Positions 22,160 to 33,599 of a DNA stretch of 64,000 nt are shown in pieces. Each line of letters starts with the position of its first letter. The stretch's first letter is position 1. The DNA comes from Tetracentron sinense. Its lineage: Eukaryota > Streptophyta > Magnoliopsida > Trochodendrales > Trochodendraceae. The translations under genes and the position numbers were made by a program. The notes beneath the pieces are model-generated. The model searched no databases. It saw only the letters and a list, made by a program, of their open reading frames with translations, and was not told the DNA's origin. The stretch lies in contig JABCRI010000941.1 in assembly GCA_015143295.1 (NCBI GenBank), positions 39,483 to 103,482 of the forward strand, given 5' to 3'.

Positions 22160-24853
22160 TGTAAACACAAAAATTTACCGCATTTCCTCCCCTCTCAACT
22201 CTAAGTGTCGAGATAAGGTCCGAGAGTAGAGGAATAACGCTAAATTTATTCTAAGAGTTGCCACCTACTTAGGGGAAGTAGGATCCCAAGATAAATCCAA
22301 AATAAGGGGTCTACGGTCCAAAGTAGTCTAGGTAAGAGATCCCTTTAGGTCCTGGGGAAGGGGTTAGGCACCCCAGGACCTCCATCCAATGATGGTAACC
22401 TACTCATTAGGTCCAAGCAAAACATTTGAAATCACTTAAAATTTCCTAAATAATTATTAATTTTGCTAATCAAACACAAATCAATATGGAGTGTAAAAAT
22501 TTTATTTTTGGTTGGGTTCAAACCCTGGTTCGGGCTGCCTACTTATCCGGTTAGTCGGAATCAGACCCTCATAGTAGTTCGGGGTCCGTGACTGTTTTTA
22601 TACTCGTTTCGGAATGTGGTCACTTCCAACTCGTGTTTGAGTTGGGGGGATGTGGAATTGAGATTTATGAATCTCATTCCGAGAGACGGTTGCGTGGCTA
22701 GGTGCTCGTGGGGGAGCTCTAGGGGGCGTTCATTTATTAGGGTAGATTTCTTTTTCATTTTAGATTTTTTGAATGTTTTTGTTATTTTGTATTTTTTGAT
22801 TTTTTTGTATTTTTTAATTTTGGCAAGTTTAACTAGTCAAGAACTAACCTAAGTGCCCAAGGTAGGCAAAAGGAAAAATAAACTACGCCTGATCTTATGA
22901 TTGCACACACATGGGTTAAATTACAAAGCGAATACTTAACCATGCATTGTTAAAAAATAAACCAAGCCGAGGCCAAAATGAAGCTAATGGGCCAAGGCCC
23001 ATTGACCACTAATCGTCAACTGGCTTTGGCTCAAAAGCATATTCTGAGAAATGATCCAAGGCCCAATTAAAAGGCTTAATTTCTTACAAAGATACAATCA
23101 AAAGTTAAATGAAGATCAGGTCGGGACCAACCAACTATAAAACTATTGTGCCAAGGTTAATTGATCTATGCCGAACATAGTCAATTAACTCTGGTCCAAT
23201 AGTATAATCTGAGGCCAAGTTCAATCCAAGGGTTAAATTTTAAACAAATGTGAAACCTTAATCCTGAGGCCAGGAAAATGGAATGAAACAAAAACAAACA
23301 AAAGGAATAGCCACTGTCATTGCCTAATTTGGCTCAAAGGCTAACCTTGGCCTCCAATAAAATTTAGCTCAAACCACGAAATACAAATCTGCTACAGGTT
23401 TTTAAAATTCTTTTTGAGTTTTTAGAAGTCAAAACAACATGAAAAACTTGCTAGCCCTATGGTTTTGCAATGAACGGCCACTTCCAAATTGCTCTTACTG
23501 ATTTAAAACCTGATTTCAAATTTTGAACAGAAAACCTCTCTACTTTTAGATTTCAAAATAGTTGGTCTCGGCCTGATCTCTTAACCTTAGCTTCCAGGTC
23601 TTAAAATACAAGAGAAAAAGGGAATCCGACCATTGTTTGATCCCAAACAATATATCATAACAAAAAAATTAAGGAAAATCGTAGAATTAAAGAAGGGGAA
23701 GAAGTCATACCTGACCCAGGTTGGGCGTGAAGGGTGACACAGTAGAGACCGTGGACTGTTGCTCCAGTTGGAGGAGACAATGAAGAATTTCGCCGGAGAG
23801 GACGAAATTGCTGATCTGATCGTAGCTGGTGGTTAATAGAGAACCCGAGAGAGAAAGAGATCTGCACGAGAAATCACCAGACAGAGTTTTCGCCGGCGAA
23901 AAAAAATCTGGTGAAGATGTGCTGTGCGTGACCGTCGACGGAGCTGTTATGGCGGTTCAAGCATGCAAAGGTTTTTGCCACTTTGGATGGCTAGAGATGA
24001 TGGCCGGAGCTCGAACCGAGCCGAGATCTCTGCTGATCTAACGATAGGGGCTGCTGCAGTGGCGCGATCTCGCCGGAGAAGATCCTGTGATGGAGAGATT
24101 GGACTACTGTTGGATTTACGGATCAGATCTGAAGGAGAATCCATTGATTGGAACGATGAAGATGATCGGAGATGATAGGGATTACGCAAATACAATAAAT
24201 CTTGCCGGAAGTGATGAAGGCTAGGGAATCCGGTGCGAACTTGGTCTGGATCACAGATTCACTTCCAACGGGAGATGAGGTGCGGCGGTGGTGGCCAGCT
24301 GCAACTGCGTAGGTTCTATGGTGAAAATAAACAAATCTGATTTGGAGAAGAAGACTGCTACTGTCGCAACTTTCCGGAACTCTATGATGCCGGCAATGGA
24401 ATGGCCGAAGTTTAGATTGGAGGTGACCAAAAATGGCAATCGAATTCCCCGGAAATGAAGCTAGAGAAATGGGAGAGAGGTGATCTGCCGGAACTGGGAT
24501 TCGTCAGAGCTGGACCAGAGAATAGGGAGAGAGAGGGGGCTCTCTGCGGTTGCTTCTCACCGAGTGAGATTTTAGGGTTTCGAATACCCCTCTCTTGATC
24601 TTATAGACATGGGTATGGGCTTTTGGGCTTTAGAAGACCCTGGATTGAATTTGGGGTTTGGTTTTTAGGAATTGGATGGGGTTTGGTCTTGGTCTTGAAC
24701 TTGGACTTGGACCTCTCTCCAACTCTCTCAATCTTTCTCTCTCTTGAGACCAAATAAATAATGTGAAAAATAAATTAAAGAAATATATAAAAATAATTAA
24801 TTAAATTAAATTAGAAAAAAGAATTTTAGGGGTGTAAAAATGGGGTGTTCACA
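22160..24853 (-). mobile_element. Tat/Ogre-like solo LTR inserted in LINE (TSD ACAAC)
   Basis: Ends TGTAAACAC and GTGTTCACA are inverted repeats, flanked on both sides by ACAAC (22155-22159 and 24854-24858). Deleting it rejoins the LINE RNase H domain. It carries the shared block GTGCCTAACCCCTTCCC (minus strand, about 22350-22372) and a minus-strand TATA box near 24600. The small reading frames inside (for example 23829-24195) are not supported as genes. Confidence 0.9.
24597..24606 (-). promoter_or_regulatory. Solo LTR TATA box
   Basis: The minus strand reads CTATAAGATC, followed downstream by the CT/GA-rich leader. It is a plausible LTR promoter core. Confidence 0.35.
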
Positions 24854-25195
24854 ACAACTATTGTTAGAAACCACGATGGTATAGTGGTGCAGACGTGCCG
24901 CAAAACCATAGAGGATGGATCAGCGCGGAGAGCAGAAGCCGAAGCCATCAGAATAGCTTTGCAAATGACATCCTTCCATCCGTGGCATCGAGTAATCTTT
25001 GAATCAGCTGCTAAATCAATCATTGACATCTTAAATAATTCGAACTAGTTCGGTCATTGGGACAATCAAGCCATTCTGGATGATATTCTATACCTGGAGA
25101 GCTTATGTAGGTCTATAGAGTTCAGACACTGGGACCCCGACCATGGACCAGGGCCATTGTATGGTCCATCTTTTGTCCTCAATTAAATTATCTCA
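24854..25195 (+). pseudogene. LINE ORF2, RNase H C-terminal part
   Basis: It resumes after the second solo LTR as TIVRNHDGIVVQTCRKTIED, SARRAEAEAIRIALQ (catalytic Glu helix) and HRVIFESAAKSIIDILN, where the usual catalytic Asp of the ESD motif is Ala. Then come the LINE 3' end and the A-run at about 25200. This orders both insertions after LINE integration. Confidence 0.88.
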
Positions 25196-25255
25196 TTACT
25201 AAAAAAAAAAACTAATTTTAGGTCACATATGCCAATCATCAAGCTGGCTACACCC

Positions 25256-25436
25256 TTACACACCATGGGTTTGGCCCAGTGGTAGTGTATCTCCCATTTG
25301 GGGAGGGAAGACTCGTGTTCGAGTCCTTGGTGTGGCTGTTGACGCCCACCATGTGTTGAGTTCTAACCCTGCTGACAGTCCTAACCCCTGACATAGTTAG
25401 TTAACAAATTAGTCCTACCAAAAAAAAAAAAAAAAA
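25256..25436 (+). mobile_element. tRNA-derived SINE with 15-bp target duplication
   Basis: Box A-like TGGCCCAGTGG and box B-like GTTCGAGTCC are spaced as in a tRNA promoter, followed by a unique body and a run of A ending at about 25438. It is flanked by AAGCTGGCTACACCC at 25241-25255 and 25437-25451. It inserted 30 bp past the LINE poly-A tail. Same family as 9020-9168. Confidence 0.88.
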
Positions 25437-25451
25437 AAGCTGGCTACACCC

Positions 25452-26407
25452 CTCCACCTGCTCCAATGGTAGGATGTGGTCTCTCTTAAGAGAGGTCGTG
25501 GGATTCACTCCTACTAGTTGACAACTTGTAAGTAGTCCACTTCAACCCAGAATTAATAACCAAAATGATAAACACCTAACTTTTAACCAATGACTAGATA
25601 CTAAAACTACTAAACAGGTTGCAGCCTAACCATATTCACCATACCCAAAAACCAAAAAAAACAAAAAAGATACTTTTTAGTTAAGAAAGCCACATATGTT
25701 GTTCCTCTCCCGTTACGTTTGCGAAACAAACTTTTGCAAAGGAGACTAGAAAAAAACTCTCACAAGTCACAAAACAAACTTTGGAAATCTAGCTTTCCAC
25801 TTTTGGAAAGTTTTGCAAGATGAGTTGCTCGGAAAAGTTGATCGTTTTACAAGAAACTTGATACAAAAGAAAAGAAATGCAACATATTTTTTGTTTGTGT
25901 GTTTACTTTACGGAAAAAAGAACGAGAAAAAAAAAAAAGCAAAATTTTCTTTTCTTTTCTCTTTTTTTGCCCGGCCAGAAAGCCTCCAGGACAAGGGGGG
26001 CGGCGGCCAACCATCAACTCTCGAGAATCATATTGATCAATTAATCTTTTTCGACTTGCAATAAAGTTTAGCATTTAAAAATAAGGGGGAGCTCTCTTCA
26101 AGCACCTTGAGTGAAGCTCCCTTTTAATATAAATTGGTGACAATCTTATAACTATGGAGATATTTTTTTTTACATAATTATCATTATCTCTATATAATTA
26201 AAATATTGCCACTATCTCCGCTAAGGTACTTGAAATATTCCTTCTCATATTAACACTCTACAGTTTACTGGAAAAGTAAATACATTTGTACAACATCAAA
26301 AATTGTAAATAAGCTCTTCCATTAATAGATGCTCTACATACCCTATGCCACAGTGAGATAGAAACCACAATATCAACCCAAGCCATACAGACTTATCGTG
26401 AGAGTGA
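25452..26407. other. Intergenic, no gene seen
   Basis: It starts with a SINE-like phrase (CCAATGGTAGGATGTGG and GGTCGTGGGATTCACTCC, about 25465-25510) resembling 47710-47770, so perhaps a further old SINE. The remainder is AT-rich, with an A-run at 25930-25938. No gene is supported. Confidence 0.45.
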
Positions 26408-26422
26408 AATGGAAAAGCAGCT

Positions 26423-26597
26423 GAGAAGAAACGCTTGCCCCATTGATAGTGTGTGCTAGTCACCACTCCGGTGATCCGGGTTCCATTCCCGAGAGGGTGT
26501 GAGTGTCATCTCCACCTGCCCTGACTTAGAACCGATACTAACCACTAACCCGGGTTGCAGACTAACAGCGTATCTCTTGCCAAAAAATAATAATAAT
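26423..26597 (+). mobile_element. tRNA-derived SINE, second family, with 15-bp target duplication
   Basis: It contains a box B-like GGGTTCCATTCC and ends in AAAAAATAATAATAAT. It is flanked by AATGGAAAAGCAGCT at 26408-26422 and 26598-26612, an exact duplication. Its sequence differs from the SINE at 25256, so it is a separate family. Confidence 0.8.
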
Positions 26598-26612
26598 AAT
26601 GGAAAAGCAGCT

Positions 26613-27442
26613 ATAAAGCAAGGTGGCAATGTATTCACGTGTTAATAGAAGAGCTAGTAAATGAATATTTGGCAGCAAAGCTAACCATAAAACCCTAGAA
26701 AACACGAACCAGATATGTGATTAGACTTTACACGTCCAACATTTTCTACTTTAGAAATAAGTGCTATCCTTGGTCACTCTTCCACTTTATCAACCCCCCC
26801 GCCCCCCAAAAAAAAAAAAATTACAAACACTTTAGGAGTCCACACCCAAAGTGTTTTGCCTTCCAATTTTTTTTTTTTTTTTTTATGATTAAGCCTATCC
26901 GCAACTAAGGCTGGAAAAATCCTACAAACTATGTGGGTAAACTCGATTTGATAAATTTTGGAGGAAAAAAAAACTCAATATTGTAAATAAAAATAACACA
27001 TTTACAACTTACAGGCAACCCTCAGAGCTACTTTCTCCTTAAAAATGCCTACTCACCATTTACCAATTCTAATAAAGTAGATATATAACTTGAATGGCCT
27101 GAAATATGAACTTAATTGATTGCAAAAGGTTACATAAGCTTGTCAGCCATACCACCTCATACTTAGGGTAGAAGTTAAAAACTAACCAAAATCCTAATCC
27201 TAACCTCTTTTTTGTTTGAGCCCTTAGAAAATTGGATGCGAAATAAAAACATTAAAATAAAATAAAATTTTCTAACATTTATATAAAAAAATGTGAAAAC
27301 ATCTCAAGAAAAATCAACTCCTAATTTTCTTTCAAAGTGCGAATTTTATTTTCCTTTCAAAAAATTTGGATTTAAAAAGAAAATAATTAAAGAAAAATTT
27401 CCAATTTTATGTTTGGTCCTAAATCCCAACTACCACCACCAC
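26613..27442. other. AT-rich intergenic region
   Basis: Contains homopolymer A and T runs (26809-26820, 26868-26884) and no supported gene or element. Confidence 0.5.
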
Positions 27443-28050
27443 TGTAGTGATCCAAATTTAATTTCTCGGTATTCGTGTCATTTATATGATTTTATTAGAG
27501 GAATATGTATCATTTTAATGCATGTGTCCTTATGGAAATTAATGTGAAATGTCTAAAAGTATAAACTTATTTATTTTACTCGTTTTAGCCCATTTTTAGG
27601 ATTTAAGTGCATGAAATCGAAGCCATCAAAAGGGGGATGGCGCCGATCGATCGGCACCACCAACGCTGATTGATCGCCAGTGCCAATCAATTGACAAGAC
27701 GGGGATTTTTTCAGAAAATTTAGATTTTCGACTTTTTAACTCCCTTATGTTCCCAAACCCTATATATAATCTCTATTTCGTGAGTCTAGGGTTCTCAGAA
27801 CCTCCTAAACCTAAAAGAAAGAGAGAGAATAGTGTTTTCTAAGAGATTGAAGGAGAGAAACCTAGAGATTTCAAATATTCAATCAGAGTTTTAGTTGGAG
27901 TTTGAATTGAGATATTAAATATTATATTTATTGGAGAAATTTTTACATTCGGAATTTAGTATGTCTTTATTGCTTCTAACAGGATGATATGATAAGTAAG
28001 TCACGTGCCAAAGTCTCACATTTTCCTAGGTGAAATTTTGGGTTGTGACA
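27443..28050 (+). mobile_element. Solo LTR, 608 bp (TSD ACCAC)
   Basis: It begins TGTAGTGATCC and ends GGTTGTGACA. Both flanks are ACCAC (27438-27442 and 28051-28055). A TATA box (TATATATAAT, 27761-27770) sits centrally. End sequences TGTAGTGA...TTGTGACA resemble Ty3/gypsy LTRs; the strand is chosen from the TATA position and is less certain than the boundaries. Confidence 0.85.
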
Positions 28051-28484
28051 ACCACTTTTACTGTTGTTGCCTCCTCTACCACTTTCGCCACCATCACCCA
28101 CTACCACCACCACCATCCGCTGCCACCATCACCTCCACTTCTCAAAACCTCAAACATCTTCTACTACCACCGCTGCCACCTATCGTCATTTACTTTTATC
28201 ATTTCAACACTCTCGAAACCTTTTTTTACTTTTCTTTTTCTTTATTAGCAACAAAGGTATAGAGACTATTTTTCTTTTATTTTCCTTTCTTTTATTCATT
28301 ATTCTTTTTTTCTTATATATATATATATAATTTTCTTGGAAGCTAGGGACTAGGCTTTGCCTCAAAGGGTTTGGAGCACCCCTCCGTTACCAAAAAAAAA
28401 AACAGTTGATTTACCATGACATGTAGTCTTTGGCACCAAAATTCCTCCAATAAAGGATTCTACTTACTTGTATATATGTGGGGG
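28051..28484. other. CCA/ACC-rich microsatellite region
   Basis: CCACCATCACC-type repeats (28070-28195), then T-rich sequence, a short TA run and a SINE-like tail (about 28340-28402). Reading frames here reflect the repeat in several frames and are not genes. Confidence 0.6.
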
Positions 28485-29131
28485 TAATGTTAACCTTCAC
28501 TAAGTTAATGAATTTGGTAACTTTCACAAGACATTTCCACCGTTGTATTAATTATGAAACCCATTAAAGATACAAGTAGTTTAGTCCTTCCGAAATGCTA
28601 CACCAGTCGCAATCTTCCAAAGACACAACGTAGTGGCAACAAGTGTCAAACCATCCCCTTGTTACCTTAAGAACCGGTATAATTCATTACTTCTCTTTAA
28701 ATATTGATTTTTTTTAATTGTTCAAGGGAAACGAGACCATGTGTTGCACCGACTCCATGTCTTTGGAAAAAATTTGATTGATGCGACTGGGGCTAGCACT
28801 CCTCTGAGTCTTTTTACATGAAACCAATTTTTAAAATGCATGAAACAAGAAGCATAGTATGACTTTTCTTATCCTCTATTTAATGAGTGACACTATGCAC
28901 TAATACCAAACTACCATTATATTTAATAGATTGATAGTCAATACATAAGAGTAAAAAAGTGGTAAAGAATAACTAACATTCACTAGTTGTGGTGAACATT
29001 ACCAAATTCAGTGGGACCAAATCCCTATGACAATACCAAAGCACCCTTATTTAATAAAATAGTATTCAATACATAAGGGTAAAAAAGGTGAACATTACTA
29101 AATTCACTGATCTTGGTGAAGGTTAACATTA
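28485..29131. mobile_element. MITE-like element with ~45-bp inverted ends
   Basis: The left end TAATGTTAACCTTCAC ... TGAATTTGGTAA is mirrored on the right (reverse complement TAATGTTAACCTTCACCAAG ... TGAATTTAGTAA). The interior holds partial repeats (GTATTCAATACATAAGGGTAAAAAAG). No coding capacity and no confirmed target duplication. Confidence 0.55.
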
Positions 29132-29244
29132 TATATACATCACGATCTACAACGATGACATCTGGTTTAGACTATGAATCCACTGTAAAACATACTATGA
29201 TGACTTGCAAAAATGATGAGTGCATTTTTTAGTAAATGGTATAA

Positions 29245-29685
29245 CAAAACTCTCACACACACAAGGCCAACCACAAACACGGGCCAACACAAGACTAAAC
29301 CCAACCCAACTCCCCAAAAAGACCTGATTCAGGTGGAAAGGGTGGAGCCTTATGTAGCACCAAGAGAGCACATTATTAATCGACGTGGGTCAAAGTTGGG
29401 TATTAGACCAACCGTCCAAGGCAAGGAAATTATTACTCTCTATAACACAACCCACACACACACTAGGCCAACCACACTCACACACACAGGCCAACACAAG
29501 ACTAAGCCCAACCTAACTCCCCAAAAGGGCCTGAATCAAGGAGAGAGAGAGTGGAGCCTTATGTGGCACCAAGGGTGCACATCATTAACCGATGTGGGAC
29601 TAAGCTGGGTAAGAGCACCAACCGTCCATGATGTGCTCCCTTGGTGCTACATAAGGCTTCACCAAGGGAGCACATTGTTCGCTTC
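29245..29685. repeat. ~200-bp tandem duplication with inverted tail
   Basis: Two copies of a unit starting AGGCCAACCACA (29264 and 29465) and running to ACCAACCGTCCA. A third, inverted fragment follows (TGCTCCCTTGGTGCTACATA, AGGCTTCACC) matching GGTGGAGCCTTATGTAGCACC. An open frame spans it but its two halves are the repeat, so I do not call a gene. Confidence 0.75.
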
Positions 29686-29861
29686 CACTGCTTCCATTGC
29701 CGATGGAGGTGGTTTTCCAATGATCTCTTTCGCTACACGCTGTCACCTTGTCATCGAGCGGGCCTGTGACACGCTTCGCCCTCACACAAACCGCCATTGC
29801 TCTGGAGGCAATGAGCATGCAACAAACACCCAATAGTTGGAGCTTCTACCTACATCGATTA

Positions 29862-30174
29862 GGCTCCGTTCTTTTGGTAGAACTTTTAAAGTCTAGAGCT
29901 TTTATTTGTTTCATGCCTAATTTTACTTAATGTCTAGAACTATATTATTCCATAGAGTGCAAAAGTTAAACACATATGGAACTTTCAAGTTTCACAAAAT
30001 TTTTTTGGATTTTTCAAGTTCCATAGATGTGGAATTAAATTGAACTCAATAAATCCGAGATACCATTTAGTAAAAGGGTTAGGAACCCCCTTTCCTCTCT
30101 TCCCAGACTCTTGCCTCTTGTTCCAAAACATTAATATTCCAAACTTTTAAAAGTTCCACCAAAAGAACAGAGCC
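29862..30174. mobile_element. Tourist-like MITE (TSD TTA)
   Basis: 313 bp. The left end GGCTCCGTTCTTTTGGTAGA and the right end (reverse complement GGCTCTGTTCTTTTGGTGGA) are inverted repeats, flanked by TTA at 29859-29861 and 30175-30177. This is the signature of PIF/Harbinger-derived Tourist elements. Its right TTA is also the first three bases of the MULE target duplication. Confidence 0.75.
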
Positions 30175-30183
30175 TTAAAGATA

Positions 30184-30388
30184 GGGGAAAATACATTTAC
30201 AGCCCCTGAGGTTTGGCGAAAATACACATAGACCTCCTCAGTTTTTAGAAAATACATTATGTACCCTTGCTTTTCAAAATAATGGCACTTACACCCCTTT
30301 TGTGTGTTGATCGTCAGTCAACTGACGGATGTGCTGGATGTGCTGATGTCATCAGATTAAATCTATAAACTTCCAAATTTACCCCTTG
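30184..30388 (+). repeat. Left terminal inverted repeat of Pack-MULE
   Basis: Reads GGGGAAAATACATTTACAGC, CCTGAGGTTTGGCGAAAATACAC and onward to TTTACCCC. It is the inverted match of 36305-36506, with scattered substitutions. Confidence 0.8.
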
Positions 30389-30699
30389 AATCATTCGTTC
30401 ATGGCCCCCGGGTATATTAACTACTTTCCATAAAATTTTACCATGACCGGGTGCAAATCAAATCAAATAATTTCTTGAGATCGAGACATAATAAATTACT
30501 AGAGTAAAACACTATTGGGGACTAATTTCTCATCGAAGTTAACTTGATTACAGAGATTTGCACGAACAAATCACGTTTAAAATAACAAGAAAGACATATG
30601 GCTTGTTGAGACAAATTCACAAACAAGTAGTGTTTTGGCAGAGTTTACTAACGAGGAGGACGAGAGGCTTGGCGGGGGCGCTGAATAGAGGTGGGACTA

Positions 30700-30822
30700 G
30701 ATCCATGCCGAACAAAGGGGTTGTGCCTTTGGATAATTCTCTCTTCAAACCAGTTCTCCTCTTATGATGAATCTCTATCCTTCAAGTCCCCTATCAAAAA
30801 GCAATTCTCCTCTTATGCTGAA
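30700..30822 (+). pseudogene. Partial duplicate of GH17 fragment
   Basis: The codons for NKGVVPLDNSLFKP at about 30712-30753 are nearly identical to those at 35614. They are followed by a ~54-bp tandem repeat (TTCTCCTCTTATGATGAATCTC / TTCTCCTCTTATGCTGAATCTC) leading up to the copia insertion site. This is rearranged captured gene sequence. The neighbouring 30390-30700 stretch has no recognised origin. Confidence 0.6.
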
Positions 30823-30827
30823 TCTCT

Positions 30828-31364
30828 TATTAGGGTTTTTCATTTTAAATACAAACCCATGTGGTATGGTGCAATCCTTAGGTTTTCAAAACTTGGATTA
30901 TATTGCTGTCAATGGAGAATAATAAGGTTAATAGGTCTCACTAAGGAAACGTGATCAAACAGGGACTCATAAGTGTTCTTAAAGCTAACAAACAGGGTCA
31001 GGGTTGGCGACCGTTAGATCTTTGGTCTGATTCCTCTCAGCCCTTGGATCTTATGATGGGTAAGATTCCAAGGGTATATATAAAGAAAGAGGAAGTCCCC
31101 CTTTTCACTTACGTCACTTTGAAGCTTCATTGAATCAGACCTAAGGAGAAAAGAGAAGACTTCTCTCATCCTCTCAAGCGCAATACGTGAACCCAGCATC
31201 ACACCGAGAAGGGAATAGTAAATATTTCAGCGATTTGGTATGTGATCATTTCTTTTCCTCTCAATCTCTATTTGATTATGATAATGGAAAACTAATTGCA
31301 TGGTCTAGATCTCAGATTAAATATTATTGTTTAAATTAACATGTTCTTATATGTAATCCCAATA
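30828..31364 (+). repeat. 5' LTR of copia element
   Basis: Starts TATTAGGG (decayed TG) and ends CCCAATA. It contains TATATATAAAG at about 31074-31084, the likely promoter. Same length as the 3' LTR, with numerous substitutions between them. Confidence 0.85.
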
Positions 31365-33009
31365 ATTAGTATAAGAGCCAAGTTCGACCTTGTGATTAAT
31401 TTTTCCTAATAATCAAATTTGAGTTGAATTTATTTTCGGATCAAAATGATCAATTTTATTGATCTAAGTGATTTGTAATTAAAGTAAATCAGATAAACAT
31501 AATAGATTTATTTTCGGATTTGTATAATCATGCTTGAAGATCTATGTAATTCGGATTTAAGGAAATCAGAGAAACAAAAATAAAATAATATAAAAAATTT
31601 AGGGTTTTTACCCTTTTCGGTTGGACGGCGATTCCGCCGCCGTCCGTTGCCAGTAGGGTCTTCCGCCGGTGGGGTTATGCTCACTAGAGTATGGTCGAGT
31701 TTTCGGTACCAGCCTTGGCGGGAATAGTGGCCGGCAAGGCCCTCTATGGAAAGTTTACAGTATTCGGTGGTTAAAATAAAATAAAATTTTTAGGCTGGGA
31801 AGATGACCCCCAAGGGTCAACCCGAGTGGTTGACCCGACCCTTATACCCGGCCAAACAGTGACCCCAAACTCGACCCATCAAACCGACGCGAACCAGATT
31901 ACTGTAACCCAGATCCAACTGACCCGAACCCGTCTCTTCCGGATATGGGCCCGACCCGAATATGGCCCAATCCGGTTCAACTGGACTAGACCAGTCCAGA
32001 CCCTTGAATTAACCGGACTGGCCTCTTAAACTGAGTTGGACAAGACCAGACCGAGTTCAGCGCGTCGAACCGTCCGCTCGTGAAGCGCAGACCACGCGTG
32101 ATGCGCAAACTTTGAGTGATGTGCAGTTCCCTTACGCGTGAGCCGCGCGTGACACATAGAAATGTGTCTTGTGCTCATGTCACGCTCCCATGACACTTCC
32201 AGGGGGAGTGTCCGACTAATCCTGAGGTTTTTGGGTATTCTAATTCCATTTTTGGGTCCATTTGGACTTCTAAGCACTGTAAAGACTATTTTAGTGCATG
32301 AATATCATTTTCTTATGGTTTTGATATTAAATAAAGGAAGAATTTGATACTTTAACCCAAATTAATATCAGGCACTAAAGTTTAGATCATTCTATGGGGT
32401 TTAGGTTTGATCAGTAAGTCGTTCGTTCGATTGGTCATAACTAAAGTAGGTTAGATTGTCTTGCATAAAGGTGGCCGTCCTATGGAAGTTATGATTATTC
32501 GAATTTAGGGATTTTGGTCTCTTTAAGATCGCAGGTTTGCACTTACCTACATTGAATAGCGAGTTTTGCCCAAAGGTGTCTATGACTTCATGTAGATTGA
32601 GTGGGGTAGAATGATTTGCGCATGGTGATGAGAGAATGATAACCCTCTTACTCAAAGGTGTGAAAGTGTCCCGATCAATCCAAAACGTGATACATCAGTT
32701 CTGTGCGTGATTGTTGTTCCCAATTGGGGGGTGAATTGCATGTCCAAATCTCTTGCCCAAATGTGTGATTAGATTATGCGCTCACCTGTCCTGTAAAGTG
32801 GAAGTAAGCATTCTTAAATTAAACCACTTTAGCTATCCGACTTAACCCCTACACCGGATTAGAATTATAAAGTTTAAGTAAAGTTTTGCAAGGATAAGTA
32901 TAAAGTGAACTATTATAATTTGTACAATATTTATAAGACATACCATAACATAGAGTACAATGACATTTGCAATTATGGACGAGTCTATTGTTCATAAACA
33001 TTTGACTAG

Positions 33010-33319
33010 TGTTGAACATTTGAATGGTTCCAACTATAATTCTTGACAGATGCAGCTGGATATTCTTCTGGGTTGCCTTGATTACGTCTTTGTCCTCTTG
33101 GAGGAAAATCCATTTGCTCCCACTGCTGAGTCTTCAAACTTAGACAGGTCCTTACATTCAAAGTGGAAAAAGGCCAATAGGATGGTCATGATGATCATTA
33201 GGGCTTTAGTTCAGGAATTCATCAAGGGTGATATTCCTGCTGCTGATACTGCTAAGGTGCTTCTTGAGACTATCAAGATGCAATTTATGGGTTCTGTTAG
33301 GTCTCGTCGAGTTACCTGA
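33010..33319 (+). pseudogene. Copia gag (UBN2-type) fragment
   Basis: HLNGSNYNS, then the block MQLDILLGCLDYVFVLLEEN, followed by SLHSKWKKANRMVMMIIRAL and DTAKVLLETIKMQFMG. This is the N-terminal region of copia capsid protein (LDGSNY..W...L). It ends in a stop after about 100 residues, with no zinc knuckle or protease. The ~1.6 kb between LTR and gag (31385-33000) carries no recognised protein. Confidence 0.7.
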
Positions 33320-33599
33320 CTTAGTTGATTTCATTGAAGTATGATGATACTTTCATTGTGTCGTTGTTTAGGCAAAATATTATTTATGTTAGACTGGATA
33401 TTACTTGTTTTTATTCTATCATTGAGGGGAGTACACTATGCATTAGACATATTTTCTAGACTATTAATAGTAATATTTTAGTGAATGGTCCTTATTAACT
33501 AACATTGGATTCATGTTTTCTATCATCTGTGTTGTGCATGTTTATTGATTTCGTTACTCCTCTTATTGATTCTAAGCATATTAGGCATATCTAAATGAA

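Larger units (their letters stand above)
13800..25211 (+). mobile_element. Non-LTR retrotransposon (plant LINE), interrupted twice
   Basis: In order: ORF1 with a DUF4283-like domain and CCHC knuckle, APE-type endonuclease, reverse transcriptase, zinc-binding connector, RNase H and a poly-A tail at about 25200-25211. Two solo LTRs (16753-19512 and 22160-24853) split ORF2. Removing them and one copy of each 5-bp duplication leaves about 5.9 kb, the normal size for a full-length plant LINE. Both ORFs contain stops and frameshifts, so the element is dead. The exact 5' end is not determined. Confidence 0.88.

Noticed and set aside
23655..24195. Overlapping reading frames that look like small genes
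   Set aside because: They lie in the leader part of the solo LTR (22160-24853), in several frames and both strands, with no domain.
28005..28330. Three overlapping plus-strand frames
   Set aside because: CCA/ACC microsatellite translated in three frames; partly inside the solo LTR.
29213..29836. 207-codon open frame
   Set aside because: It spans a ~200-bp tandem duplication and an inverted fragment; its halves repeat each other and no family is recognised.
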